Shown: in pieces, positions 9,480-21,515 of the stretch | Layout of the letters: each line of letters starts with the position of its first letter | Position numbering within the stretch: the first letter of the stretch is position 1 | DNA from: Tricholoma matsutake | Lineage: Eukaryota > Basidiomycota > Agaricomycetes > Agaricales > Tricholomataceae | Direction: 5' to 3' | Assembly: GCA_026075535.2 (NCBI GenBank) | Contig: AP026546.1 | Location: 2,852,001-2,916,000, forward strand | Length of the DNA: 64,000 bases | The notes under the pieces: generated by a model | What the model was told of the DNA's origin: nothing | The model's input: only the letters and a program-made list of their open reading frames with translations | Database searches by the model: none | Made by a program: the position numbers and the translations under genes

Positions 9480-12200
9480 GGCTTCATTATTTACTTAATT
9501 ATCTGTCCAATCTGCTGGCATTCACATCTTCCCTCAGAGCTTTCAAGGTTTGAATCACTGCTCTGCCACTGGGTCAACTGTCCGGGAGTCCTGTATTCTA
9601 CAAAGTGTCTCTCAGATGGTACTGAGAAAAGGACCCCAATGTTGACCTTTCCCTATGTTCCACCTTCCAGGGCCATCCAATGGATGTGTCTCCAACCTGG
9701 CAAGGTTGTGCAATAGCAACATTGGAGAGGGCCAAGTGACAAATCTGGTATTCAGCCACCAACCATGGACCAGGGGTTTGATGCATATCCCAACCCTGAT
9801 AAATTATTGCACAATGTTACAGATGCCTGGGGTTGGTGGGCAATCCAGGCAGGGTTAGAACAACACTGAAATGGATTGTGGGAAGTTTGTGATACAAATT
9901 TTTGTGAATTAGTGCAACAATTCATTGCACTTTCCAACAGGCTCATATTGCAGATGAACATTGACTGGTAAGTGTTGCAAGGATCACTGATGCCCACTCC
10001 CTTGCAGGTTTCTGGCAGTGAAGCAGAATATTTATTCCACAGGTGCCCTCTATTTCACTATTTGCAACAATCCCAGAGTGGTGCAATATCTGCATGAAGA
10101 GACAATCCTCATTCTCATCCTCCCCCCTCCTGAACCAACAGTACCACAGCTCAATGAGGCACTCTGCCTTTGCATTCAAGATCTCAAAGCCCTGTATAAT
10201 GGTCAGTGGTTCTGGTTGTATTGCTTCTATTCCTCACATATCAAGATTCAGGGGTTGAATTTTAGGTCTATGGACATGATGTTATGGAATTGTTTCATGC
10301 ACAACTTGCGACTGATGTATCTGACCTCCCCACCTGCCACAAACTCATGCCCTACAAAGTTTCAGTTCAACCCATTTCATGAGCCACATCTGTACAGCCA
10401 AGTTCAACAGTCTTACAGACCCTGATGCTTTTAAACCCAAATGTAAATATTTTATTCTAAGGACAATTTCCAATCTAATGATTCCTAGACTGCATGGTGC
10501 GAGATCCTTGGCAATACCTTAAATACACATTTCATGCCCATGTTGACAAAGAAATTGCTGATGAAATCTATTGGTGATGAGGTATATGCTATAGTACTAT
10601 TCATGAACTGGTCAACTGGCTTCCAGGAAAGTCATCATTCCTGGACTTTATGCACCTATTTTATCTTTGTATGTATTGTTTCTCATGGTGCATCCCATTA
10701 TTATGGATTTTAACCAAGGCATCATCAAACATTCAACAAAAAGTATTCTTTACAACAATGGGATGTTCACAACCAATGCATTACAAAAGCTATCAAGATT
10801 TTTTGATGACCTTGTCTAGCCTTTGTCCATTAGCTGTCTTCCACCATCCATAGGTTTTTTGGTACTTAATTTCATTCATACTCATTAGGTGTTGTCAGAT
10901 TGCATGAGCAGCTGGCTCTGTTAAAGTGGACCAATGGAAATCCCATAGCGCAATATTTTTTGTGGCACTTTTTATAGCCTGGGAGGTTGATGACAAAATC
11001 CCCAATATCAATGCCCCACCTCCAGGTAGAGGTACAAAGATTGAAACAGCTATGCTCTCCCAACAGAAACTTGTACATCAACATCTCAAAGCCCACATAT
11101 TGACACAAGATCCAGACACACCACCAGATGACCTCCCCACTCTCAAGGATGCAAAAACAGATTGCTCACTAAGGTGTCATTATGGTGCAGTTTTGCAATT
11201 TGCTGTCTCATGGTGAATACTTAGCTCATATGCCATTAGTCCCACAGAGATCAAATGGGGTTGCAGTGCCTTCAATTGGGCAATCCAGTCCTTGGCCCGC
11301 ATGAAGGCACATCTTACACCATATTTTTATCTTGCTATACATCTTGAGGAGCAGTTTCTATGTTTTGGACCCTTGCCTGGCTTTGGTGCATATCCATATG
11401 AATGAAACAATCGCACTTTAGGTTGTTTCAATAATAATGGTCATTCTGGGGGCGAGTTAGAAGGGACAATGATTCATGGCTGGTGGAAAACAACATTCAT
11501 ACAAGAGCTAGTAGGCTTCTAGGCTCAGGTTTAACATAATACTGAAAACCCCTAGATTTCTCATCTGGAACATATGCCATGCCCATGGTCAAGAGAAGAC
11601 TGTAATTCTATCCAACTCCTGAACTCCTACCTCAAGGGTGGCACCCCTGAACAACGTGGTACACTTCAATCCTACATTGAACATATTCAAGTTGTGTCAA
11701 AGCTTGGTGAGCTGGTATATTGTAATCCTGTGCACTTTCATGCTTGACTTCATATAGACTGTGTTGACTTTCCTCGGTTTCACCAAGATATTCAACTTTG
11801 GACCCTTGGCCATGGTTCATACAATCTTGTCTTCAATTATTTGCAGCAGGCATGGTCAGAAATCTTCAAGCTTATTTCAGATGTTGTGCTTGCAATGATG
11901 CACTCCCAAGCAAGCTTTTTAGGTGTTGTCAAGTCCTTCACACACATCTGGGTATCCAAATGTTGTTATGGAGCTGGAGAGTATAGCCATGGCATATCTG
12001 CCCAATATGCATACATCGATACAGGGGTTCCTGTTTTAATTGACTATATTTTTCAGGTGTCTGTGACTCACAGTTCAAATGAGCACATGTTAGCTTTTGC
12101 AATTGTTTGGAAATCCAGGGTGGATGCTTCCATATCTCAGATGGTCTTCCCTTGGTCTCTTTGGTATGATATTTGTGGCAGATGGGATTGTCGTTGACAT
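9480..12200 (+). pseudogene. Decayed CACTA/tnp2-like transposase
   Basis: Plus-strand fragments in shifting frames, broken by stops and apparent introns. In order: LPPPEPTVPQLNEALCLCIQDL (cut into frames near 10110-10190), the DFMHLFYLC-like motif (10647-10680; compare the D-x-MHN motif of tnp2-type transposases), WEVDDKIPNINAPPPGRG (10980-11035), then HLTPYFYLAIHLEEQFL...NNGHSGGELEGTM (11310-11475), and GAGEYSHG (11965). The NHSGGELE segment is what I recall from basidiomycete CACTA-like transposases. No intact frame exceeds about 135 codons. CACTA-type terminal repeats were not located. Confidence 0.45.
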
Positions 12201-12438
12201 TATTCAGGGCACTTGATCTTGGTGTTTGTGTCTGGACTGCAAATAGTCTTTGGAAATTGTGAGGCCGTATTACTGAGGCATCATTTCATTTTGGCCCCAA
12301 TTGTCATTCAAAAAAGGGCTCTCTGGATTATGGTAACTTTTGATCATGTGCATAAAAATGTGCAACAGTCTTCCCACTAACACAAGCTGTCCAGGATACA
12401 CCAGAAGACAATGTCAACATTACAAATGATGCAAATGA

Positions 12439-13437
12439 TTAAGTAGAATATTTGACTGAGCTACAAATAAAGGTCATTGCCACTGTTGAATTGGTTTTTG
12501 CTGTCTCTCTGTTTGGGGCTATTTCTGTGCTCACTGTATAATTCATTGTCATCTTGTACTTCTTCATCCCAATCCCCAATGCAAGTTGGCCTGTAGCACT
12601 CAGGATGATTTTCCAGCCAGAATTTATCAATTGTGTATCTTGGTATCTTTGCATTCTTCTTCTTGAGTTTTGGAAGAGGGGCATCAACTGGATGACTGTG
12701 GTGGCAAGTGTGTGGTGCCATCTTCCCCTTGTGGTCTTTCTCATCCAGTCTTCTACTCTCCATCACTGCTCCATCCAGCTTCAAAACCCATTCATCAAAC
12801 TGAAGCAGAAATGTTGAGCACATATCTGTTCTTTCTATTCTTCATTTTCTATGATTTCTCCTTGTTTTATTACTAATTTCCCTTTCTATCACATTTGTGC
12901 ATGTTGACTGTTTTATATCTAGAGGCAGAGTACCCCTTCCAACATCTACCCCTTGGTATGATGTCATTTGGCAGCCTTGATCTGCCTATTTCTGCCTATT
13001 TCTATTTTTAGACTATTATTTGATTTTTGCAATCTTCACATATACTGGGCATTGGCAAAGGGGTCCTTAGAGTTTTCTTTTCAGATTTCCCTTTGCTAGG
13101 TGTGCCTCCACTCCCTGTAATATGTACCATAATTTTAACTTCAGATTTCCCTTTGCTAGTCCATTAATTAAGTGGCTTCTAAGGTTGCTCTTATATTGGT
13201 GGCCAAAAGATCTCATGTGAAAGATGGGTATATTGTTGGTGCTTTTTGCTTGATCATGGTGAGCATGTGATCATTCCAGGCCACATTCCCAGCAAAATTT
13301 GTAGTCCAGTCAGGTTGAACCAACTTGCTGTTGTGAGTCTCCCAATCTTTGATAAAACCACCTCCCCTGGCATGAGAAAGAAGTCGTGTAATGTCTTTTG
13401 CCTTGGCTCTCAAGCCCAATCCCATAGCAAGCAGCAT
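12439..13437 (-). pseudogene. Unrecognised coding remnant split by an LTR fragment
   Basis: Two minus-strand pieces look coding: 13213-13437 (contains FIKDWETHNSKLVQPDW and NFAGNVAWNDHML) and 12439-12823 (contains FDEWVLKLDGAVMES and KPKLKKK-like basic segments). They are separated by the old G1 LTR fragment at 12824-13195, which ends inside the second frame. They may be the C-terminal part of the gene at 14486-16031, separated from it by the MITE at 13558-14477. I cannot assign a function. Confidence 0.3.
12824..13195 (+). repeat. Old, 5'-truncated G1 solo LTR fragment
   Basis: Collinear with the LTR at 31041-31466 from its TTCTATTCTTCATTTTC segment to its CTTATA end, but missing the first ~90 bp. 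Almost every CpG of the younger copies is TG or CA here: TCGGATTTCC has become TCAGATTTCC in both internal repeats, and CTCCGCC has become TTCTGCC. Confidence 0.9.
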
Positions 13438-13557
13438 TGTTTTTCATACTGCATTCTGATGAGGAGGTATGTCACCATATTACATTCTTAAGGTGGCCAC
13501 TTATGTTGAAGCAGTTATCTCTTGTTTTACTTTTTTTCAGGTGTGAATCTTCATCAC

Positions 13558-14477
13558 TAAGGCAAGGCACGGGTATGGGTAACACTGTGACAATGTGGTC
13601 ATGGGTATGCATGGGTATGGGTACAGGTTTCAGATTGCTGTACCCATGCAACACCGTACCCCTAACCACAGGTTTATGGGTATCCAATCCATCATATTAT
13701 AGTGAGTTCTGCCTTGTTTTCAGTGATTGTATACTTGATTTAATCTATTTAGTAGTTGTTTCAAGTTACTGAAGAGACCAGAGGGCCACACCCTCCCATT
13801 TTTCCGATAGGTGCTTATCTGTCTCAGGAGGGGGGATGGTGGGTTGTACTCTTTCTTGGTCAGTTCCCATTTGTTTCCAATGATCTTATACTTGATTTAA
13901 ATTTATTTAGTGGTCGTTTCAAGTTCCCAAAGAGACGAGAGGGCTGCGCCCTCCCATTTTTTTGCTAGGTGCTTATCTGTGTCAGGAGGGGGAATGAGGT
14001 GGGGTGTACTCTTTCTCAGTGAGTTCCCCTTCATTTCTAATGATCTTATACTTGATCTTAGTCTATTTAGCAGCTGTTTCAAGTTCCCAAATTGACAAGA
14101 GGGCTGCACCCTCCTGTTCTTCTGCTAGGTGCTTATCTGTGTTAGGAGGGGGGATGAGGTGTGCTCTTTCTTGGTGAGTTCCCCTTCATTTCTAGTGATC
14201 TTATACTTGATCTTAGTCTATTTAGCAGCTGTATTAAGTTCCCAAAGAGATGAGAGGGCTGCACTCTCCTGTTTCTGTGCTAGGTGCCGATCTTCTTGAG
14301 TAATATATAATAGATATTTATATAGTTGGAGTAATGTACTCGGAAACCCACAAACATTGCAGGTAACCCCCAAAACCTGTGGGGGACACCATACCCTTAC
14401 CCAAACAGGTATGGTGTTCATGGGTACGGGTACGGGTACAGTGAAATTTATGCAGGGGTTACCCGTGCTGTGCCCTA
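13558..14477. mobile_element. hAT-type MITE with 8-bp target duplication TTCATCAC
   Basis: Left end TAAGGCAAGGCACGGGT, right end the complement of TAGGGCACAGCACGGGT. The 8-mer TTCATCAC lies directly outside both ends (13550-13557 and 14478-14485). Eight-base duplications and TAGGG-type ends are hallmarks of hAT transposons. Subterminal regions are rich in GGGTATGGGT/GGGTACGGGT. No transposase frame; the centre is a four-copy tandem repeat. Confidence 0.85.
13724..14340. repeat. Tandem repeat, about four copies of a 155-160 bp unit
   Basis: The phrase TGATCTTATACTTGAT (first copy TGATTGTATACTTGAT) starts at 13724, 13881, 14041 and 14196. Each unit continues through a TTCAAGTTCCCAAAGAGA segment, GAGGGC-GC-CCCTCC and GGTGCTTATCTGTGT. 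The last copy is partial. It lies wholly inside the MITE. Confidence 0.85.
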
Positions 14478-14485
14478 TTCATCAC

Positions 14486-16031
14486 TATCTGCCAGTGCAT
14501 GTGATTCCTTCTTTTCAAGACAGGAAAAAAGTTTATTGATTGTTGCTCATGGTCTTGTACCACATTTTCTAAAATTATGTTTTGCTTGGTAAGTTGTTGA
14601 ACCATCTCCTCCAATGTCTCGCTCCTGGTTTTCAGAAGTTTGATAATGTCCACTTGTTGCTCTAATCTTTCAAGGTGAGTTAGCATATCTTTGGATGTTG
14701 TCTCAAGCTTCACCAGTTTATCTGTTATCAGTTTTGGAATAGGAGCAAAGAGTTTTGCAAGACCACCAGGATGAGCTGCTGTTGGGCATATACTATCACA
14801 TTCAGGGCAATTAACAGGCAGTTCAATACAGGGGATGATAGAGGCCCAGAACCAGGATGTAAAGTATGATTTTGAGGCTGGGCAGAAGATCCTTGAGGCT
14901 TAAATGCTGTTCATCATTGGACTGCAAACAAGGCTACTGGAAACAAGGAAGCACGATTGGGTACAGGTGGGAGAATTCTCATAGGTTGATGTGGTGTCTT
15001 GAATACAGGCAAAGAATTTCTGTGGAATGGATTGGGAGAGCCTGAGGATGGAATAAGTGTTTGGTCCTGTTGTTCAAACCTGTGGCTGACATCCATGGCA
15101 GGGACAGTCTTGGTCTTGGTCGGGCATTCATTTCCATGCAAGGTAAACATCCTAGATGCTGACCGATGGTCTGACAGAAACATGGCAATGAAGGGAGATC
15201 GGGGGGATATATTCTCAAAATCATCTTGTGTTTGCTGTTTGTCATCTCTAGTGAGGTATTGGGATGAAGTCGCAGTTTGTGACAAAACAGAATTTGATGG
15301 AGAGGAAGCATGAGCAGGCGGTATGTTTTGTTTTTTGATGAATGGAGTTCTTTCTAGTGACACAAGACAGCTTATGAGTGAATTGATGGATTTATAGCTG
15401 TGGTATTCTTTGGAGAGTGCACATTGGAGTCTGTAGTAGGAGAATGGGAAGAGATGACAGTGCCATGCACTTGTGGAGCCACTTGCAACCAGTCCTCTCA
15501 TCTGTGGCTTAGCTGTCAAACATATTCACAGCTGCGTACTTGGTCCTCCATGTTCTGCAGGGATGGATCAATCACGAAGGCAAAGTCAGGTTGAGGAGTG
15601 GAGGCAAGTGTCATTGAGGCTGATGCATGTTCGTTGGAGGTTCTATTCTGCTGATTGATTCCAGATGCAGCAAGTAAGTCTGCAACCATATATGAAGGTT
15701 CCCAGGCAAGTTCTTCCACTTTTTGAGTGCATATATCTGAGGATCCCAACAACAGGAATGGATTGCAAAACTGGCTGCTCGCTGGGAGTCCAGTCACCTG
15801 ATGTTCTTTCTTCTTCCTTGGACTAGTGCCAACTCCATCAGCATCCAAATCTCTGCTGGGACTGGAGTTGGTAACAGGAGAAGTTGGGCTCTCAGGGGTT
15901 TTGTGTGCAGTGTCAGATTTCCATTTCCCTTTGTTTGGCCTTGATGACCAACACAGAAGCACAGAAGGTAGACTAGCAGGATCCTTGGCCTTTGCTGACT
16001 TTGGGGCCATGCCACAAAAGGGAGGTGCCAT
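14486..16031 (-). pseudogene. Unrecognised gene, serine/proline-rich with C-terminal coiled coil
   Basis: Starts at the ATG complementary to 16029-16031 or 16008-16010 (MAPKSAKAKDPASL). Minus frames 15516-16031 and 14914-15519 are Ser/Pro/Gln-rich and low in complexity. A heptad-patterned segment (LERLEQQVDIIKLLKTRSET, about 14600-14690) follows, so the protein probably ends or continues in a coiled coil. Several splices or frame breaks are needed to join the parts. The MITE at 13558-14477 sits immediately downstream. I know no family for it; a transposon-associated protein is likely from the neighbourhood. Confidence 0.35.
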
Positions 16032-17424
16032 GAAATATGTATGGTCTTGTGTTGTATATATATATAAGTATGAGGTGGATGTGACACAACTAGCACATGT
16101 GATCAGAGACTAGTCTCTAATAAATATTTGGTTACTATTGAAAAATTATTCAACAAATACCTGGCTAATACAGCCTCTTTTTACTGAATATCTGCTAGTG
16201 ATTATTTGTTACTATTCAGAAGATACATCTTGTATTAGCCACATATTTTCCACAGGTGATTTGGTTCAAAGTGCGGTGTACACATCACAGGGCAAAAAAC
16301 AAATGTAATCTTACCTGCCAAAAAATTGATTTGTAATGCTCTTCATGGCTATTTGTTACATGTTATACCTCAAAAATGTAAGGATAGCGTGATCCTGGTT
16401 GCGCATCCCAATATTTTACTTTCCATTGTTCTGTTCTGTTATTTCATTGATATTGTTTCCATGGTTCTTGTCCTTTTCATTTACCCTTCTCATTCATATT
16501 CAACAATATACTTAGTCTGATCTTTTGCCCTTTGCCCTACTTTCTTGCTTATGACAAGCCAGACTCATTATTTTTAGGATTAGGATTAGGATTAGGATTT
16601 CCTACTTTACCTGAGTTTCTAGATATATAAACAAGAAGTTTGTACCTAGTAGGAGTACTATTAACTTTAGTAAGATTCAGCTATTCAACTGTTTGGCCTG
16701 GGCCCTCCAAATAACTATTTTCTTCATGATCAAAACACTTTAAGCAATTGTGTGCCACCAAAATATTGAGAGGAGAGAAGAATCAGAGGGACCCCAGATG
16801 AGCCTATTATGGACATCAAACATTGAGGTTGTTGATCTCATTCAAGTTTGAAGCAAGCTTTGAAGTAATTACTGTTGGATTATCAAGTGCATCATGAGAA
16901 CTGACTTGTTTAGGGGGGTGAGCAACATTGTCATGCTCATTCTAACTGTTAGGTGAATTTTGAAGTTGTCGGGAACCTTTGAATTTGGTAAACTTTCAGT
17001 CACACATTGACATGTTAGTGTGCTCATTGTATCAAACAAACCCCCACATAAACACAAAGGGGGGGATGTTCTAACTAGCAACTAATAAAATTTTGGCTCC
17101 CCCAGTGTCATAAGGGGAGTTGCTGTCTGTCCCTGCCATCTCTTGCATGCCTGTAATACCACCCATCCACCCTGCAAGCAGTCAGTGGGCCATGATAGGA
17201 TTGCAACCTACTTGAAAAAGTGAGTAGAGTAAAAGAACATGACCATAGTACCATATTTTGAAGTCTTGTGGGCCTTCGGGAACACAGGTGTTTTGGATTA
17301 TATAATCTGCCACTGCTTAATCAGTGCTTAACAGACCATAGTTTGCACACACACACAAGTGATGTGATAGTTGTAGCAATCCATGTCTGGTTATATGGTA
17401 TCCTTGTTCTGTTGAATCCTATAA
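16032..17424. other. Non-coding, AT-rich spacer
   Basis: No supported gene. It holds a short TATATATA run near 16056 (possible upstream element of the minus-strand gene starting at 16031) and a hexanucleotide repeat at 16575-16599. Confidence 0.6.
16575..16599. repeat. Hexanucleotide microsatellite (TAGGAT)4
   Basis: Four perfect TAGGAT units. Similar to but not the fungal telomere repeat (TTAGGG), so there is no reason to call it telomeric. Confidence 0.9.
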
Positions 17425-17498
17425 GACCTGATAGCTCAGTTGGTCAGAGCATCTGGTATATGTCCAGGAGGGCCTGGGTTCAATCCCCAGTCTGGTCA
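17425..17498 (+). tRNA. tRNA-like sequence (possible tRNA-Ile UAU pseudogene or SINE head)
   Basis: Folds as a cloverleaf. Acceptor GACCTGA/TCTGGTC has one T-T mismatch, the D stem is GCTC/GAGC, the anticodon stem TCTGG/CCAGG, the variable loop 5 nt, and the T stem CTGGG/CCCAG with loop TTCAATC. The A box (TAGCTCAGTTGG) and B box (GGTTCAATCC) match RNA polymerase III consensus, and a TTTT terminator follows directly. The anticodon loop TATATGT puts TAT at the anticodon but A instead of the near-invariant U at position 33, so it is probably not a working tRNA. No copia-like or SINE tail was recognised. Confidence 0.5.
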
Positions 17499-17909
17499 TC
17501 TTTTCTGCATTCCTAACAAGGTGACATTCAGCATAAAATGTGTTTGACATGGCACATCTGCAACCATGAGGTTTGCAGTTGAGTCAAGTTATGAGTCCTT
17601 AACAAAGTTTAAGACTCATTCTTCAAACCGGGAATCAATGAAAAATTCAGTGGTATAAGAAAAACATTTCCTTTTTCCCCACGGTCAGTAAGTTCTGTGG
17701 AACCATTACAAAAATTACTGACTTTACTAACCATGGGACTGAAAAATTAGCCGAGATGTGGATTTCAAGTATAAAAGGAAATTTTTCATCCGGCTATCTA
17801 AATTACCAGTAACCTACAGTAATTGACTTCAATACAATCCATTACAAACTATTATTGATCAGTTACAAACTTTCTATTGAAATTTTGAAATTTGATGATA
17901 CTTCGGGGG

Positions 17910-18643
17910 CACCCTAAAGTTATCACGTGCACCAAATATTGACTTCTCTCTAGGGTTGCATAAAAAATTCATATTTCTTTACTGACCCATTTTTTACCTA
18001 TTTTTTACTGGTAATTTACTAGTAAATTACCACCCCAAGATCTTGAAGTAGTAATTTACCAAGTCATGTGATAGGTACCTATCACATGACAACTCTGACA
18101 GCTCTAGTTTGGGATGCTGACAAGCTGGAGGTAGGAGTCACTTAGTTACTAGGCTTGTTCACCCAAAGTTGTTACAAAGTAATGTACATATCAATTGGTT
18201 ACCAGTTTGGGTCATCATTGTGAATGACAGTTGACAACATGCATGTGACCATGGTTCAAACTCAAACTCCAAATCAAAGAAGTTTACATATGTAATGCCT
18301 TCAAAAACTGTGAGATCATTGCTGTTAACTATGTGTCATGTGCCCACAGCTATCATTGATATCACTGGCCATACCATTTATGTAACAGTTCAATGACTAG
18401 ATAAATCCTGAATCTGTTGGATGTGCCAGTGCCCGAAAATTTTGATGATGAAAAACCCTCCCTAAAGTCATGTGAACCGATCACATGCAATATTTTACTG
18501 GTAATTTACTAGTAAATTATTGCCCAGCAAATGGACCTTGTAAATTACCTAGTAATTTACCAGGCCAGAATATTTTACGCAACCCTACTTCTCTCCCCCC
18601 CCGAGAGATGTCGATATTTGGCGCACGTGACCGCTTTAGGGTA
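17910..18643. repeat. Long imperfect palindrome split by a MITE
   Basis: Left arm 17910-17950 and right arm 18603-18643 are reverse complements at most positions (shared core CACGTG, CCAAATAT, CCCTAAAG, TCTCTC). Without the MITE and its duplication the arms would be separated only by a run of about eight C residues. Confidence 0.8.
17951..18587. mobile_element. hAT-type MITE with 8-bp target duplication CTTCTCTC
   Basis: Ends TAGGGTTGCATAAAA and the complement of TAGGGTTGCGTAAAA. CTTCTCTC lies directly outside both ends (17943-17950 and 18588-18595). Inside, TTTACTGGTAATTTACTAG motifs occur near both ends. No coding frame. A related, rearranged fragment lies at 59323-59520. Confidence 0.9.
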
Positions 18644-18660
18644 TGCTTTTTTTAGCACAT

Positions 18661-19355
18661 CTACAATGAAAGTCTTGGATCTCACTCATTTCTTGTCCGA
18701 TTAGGTTCATTTAACTACAGATGGGAAAGTACATCATTGGCCAGTCATCGGGAGAGTACTTGGAATTGTTTGGTATTGTTGTCATGGCTAAATATAGTAT
18801 CTCCTTCAGTTTTCATCCAATTTGCATGATTTAACTTGCAAATGAAAAGTATGCTGTTGGTCTATCATTGGGAAATATTTACAAGTATTTGGGATTGTTT
18901 GTTTATAAATCAAAAAGATTAACATAACTATATCAGAGCCAGTTTTTACTCGGGTATGTAACTTGGACACTTTGCCCTGTGCTGACAAAAGTTGTTTATA
19001 TTTGTTTGTTAGATTATCAAAATACTGTATCTTGCTCAATTCTTGGCTGATTTCTTTTATTTAACTTGGAATGAGAAGATACATTATTGGCCAATCATTG
19101 GGGGGTATTTGGCATTGTTTGGTGTTGTTGTCATGGCTAAATATAATATCTCCTTCAGTTTTCATTCATTTTGGATGATTTAACTTGCAAGATAAAAAGT
19201 ATACTGTTGGTCTATTATTAAAAGATACATACAAATATTTGGCATTATTTGTTCATATATCAAAAAATCAAAAAGATGATGTCAGAGCTGGTTTTAACTC
19301 ACTTGAGTTTATTTAACTTGTAGAAGGGTGTAGCTTGGGCACTTTACACTGACAA
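18661..19355. repeat. Degenerate tandem repeat, unit about 350 bp
   Basis: GTCATGGCTAAATATA-TATCTCCTTCAGTTTTCAT occurs at 18781 and again at 19130, within two copies that each begin near TCTTG-C-GATT and end with GTTTATATATCAAAAAG-like sequence and TTGG-CACTTT. Each unit contains two weaker sub-copies of a TTGG-C-ATCATTGGG...TTTGG-ATTGTTT phrase. Confidence 0.75.
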
Positions 19356-20232
19356 AGTGTTAGGAAACCACCCCATTACCTAATAAAATTTCATTTTTAT
19401 TTTATTATGTCAAATTATGCTACATGACACTAAATGATGCTACACTTAGAATTTTATTTCACATGCATCAATATGTACGTGCATGTACAAGTGCATCGGT
19501 AACAATGTACAATATATGTAACATAGTATATAAACCCTAAATATATGCCTAGGGGACCCCAGTTGTGTTCTCTTAGGTATTCCACCTACACTTTCAGTGT
19601 GAAAGGCCTTTGTCAACAAACTCACCTATTAATAACCCCTTGCATCAAAACCATCAATTCCCCCATCATGAGTGCGGATCCCACCCCCTTCTTGTAGAGA
19701 GAACCTGCACGGTCTTAGCTAGCAGATAGTGGGTGTCACCCTAACAGAAGAACACAACTTCCCATATCAGTGCACCTTCTCTTACTTGCGCATACATCAT
19801 TGTTTCACTGTGCCAAATCCAATTACTCATCCTTTTGGCATGAGCTGGAAGTACTTGTATATACATAATCTACCTTTTCTTTCATAAGCCAACGCCAGGC
19901 CTCGCCTCACATTGCAACCACCAGTGATTGAGAGGCAGCACTTGTCATTAGGACAGCTGCAACCAGACAACTGATTGGATCTGGCTTAGTTATGATTTAC
20001 ATTACTCTATTCAGATGACTATTTTAGTTACAAGCCGAATTCAGTGATATCTCCGAGATCAGGCACTGTTGGAAGGGTTATTGATCCGAAGTGTCAAAAT
20101 AGGTGCTTGACAAACGACGAACGATCAACGAACAATTGATGAACCATCACGTGACCCATAAACATTTGGAGAGGTCTTGAAGAAAAAATCTTGAATTTGT
20201 TGAAGAAGTGATTCATCACAGATCTAACAATT

Positions 20233-21240
20233 ATGTCCAAACCCTCAACTTCTAATCCCAGCCCTAATCCTGTTCCCATACCAGCATTAGAGGTGAAAAT
20301 TGATGTGCTTACAGCACAAATGTCGCAATTAGTGTCAGTGTTGGTAGCATCACAGCCCAGACAAGCAGAAGTACAGCCAGAGACAACAGGAGAAAGAGAT
20401 GATGAGATGGAGGAGATGGTGGAGTGGATGTTGCAGGAGGATGAGATGGTGGAGAAATCTGGAAATGGAAAAGTGTGCTTACCTAAGTATGTGCCCCTGC
20501 AAATCTTTGATGGTACCATGGAGAATACAAAATCCTTCATCAGCTCTATAGTACTGTACATCCATGGGAGGAAGCCAGAGTTTTGTACAGTGGAGTCTAG
20601 GATTATGATTGCTCTCTCATACATTCAGGGGGGAAAAGCACAGTTCTGGAGAAACAAGGCTATAAATCAAATTGCTGCAGGAACTAAACCATTTGTGACC
20701 TTCAAAGAATTTCTGGAGAGATTGGAGGCACAGTTTGGAGACCCTAATCCAAAGGTGACAGCCAATGCTAAATTAAAGACCATGCACCAAGGTTCCCTGA
20801 TGGCAGATGAATTTATTTTGCAGTTCAAAGCAGAAGCTTCACAAACAGATATGGGAGAAGCCGTGTTGGTAGAGTTTTTGAAAGCAGGATTAAATCCCTC
20901 TTTATTCAAGTCTATCTACCAACTACCTTCTATGCCAGAGAAGTTGGACAAGTGGTATAATTGGGCAATGCGCCTTGACTGGCAATATCGGCAGGAACAG
21001 GCAGAGTTGATGTACAGAAGTAGTAAATTTGGAAAGTCATCAGGAGGAAAGTCCGAGAAAGGAAAGGTGCCTCAGGCGCAAGCTCTGAGGGCACAGCCAC
21101 CAGCCATGGCAGTGACACCTATAGTTATGGAGTCAGCAGCACCAGCAGAGGCAATGGAGGTTGATCAAGCAGGGAGATGAGCCCCACTTAAATGTTTTAA
21201 CTGTGGGCAGTTAGGACACATCACGAGGAATTGTAGGCAG
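20233..21240 (+). pseudogene. Gag of gypsy G2
   Basis: A 315-codon frame from ATG 20233 with a helical N-terminus (LEVKIDVLTAQMSQLVSVL), an acidic stretch and the retrotransposon-gag core (FKEFLERLEAQFGDPNPK, about residues 155-175). A TGA at 21178-21180 interrupts it. The same frame continues at once into a CCHC knuckle, CFNCGQLGHITRNC, near 21199-21240, so the stop is a mutation inside Gag. Apart from that stop it looks well kept. Confidence 0.85.
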
Positions 21241-21515
21241 AAAAGAAAGATTAGGGAAGCTACAATTGAGGAAGTGAAGCCAGAGGAAGGCAAGCAGAAG
21301 AATTTTGTGGAAGAGTCCCAGTGAAGGTTTCCCCATTGGTGACCCAGAATTGTTACAATGTATTAGTATCCGAGGAAACCCAGAGTAAATCAGAAAAGGA
21401 AATCGAGGAGGAGTACAACTGTTGCGAATCACATGAACAAGAAAATTGCTGAGCACTATTTTTGAAAACCCCTAGATTCTTTATTTGCTCTGCATGAATA
21501 GAACCCAAAATTACC

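Noticed and set aside
13213..13437. Independent small gene
   Set aside because: Probably an exon of a larger broken gene; no start context or family.
16575..16599. Telomere-like hexamer repeat
   Set aside because: The unit is TAGGAT, not TTAGGG, only four copies, and the surroundings show no subtelomeric features.
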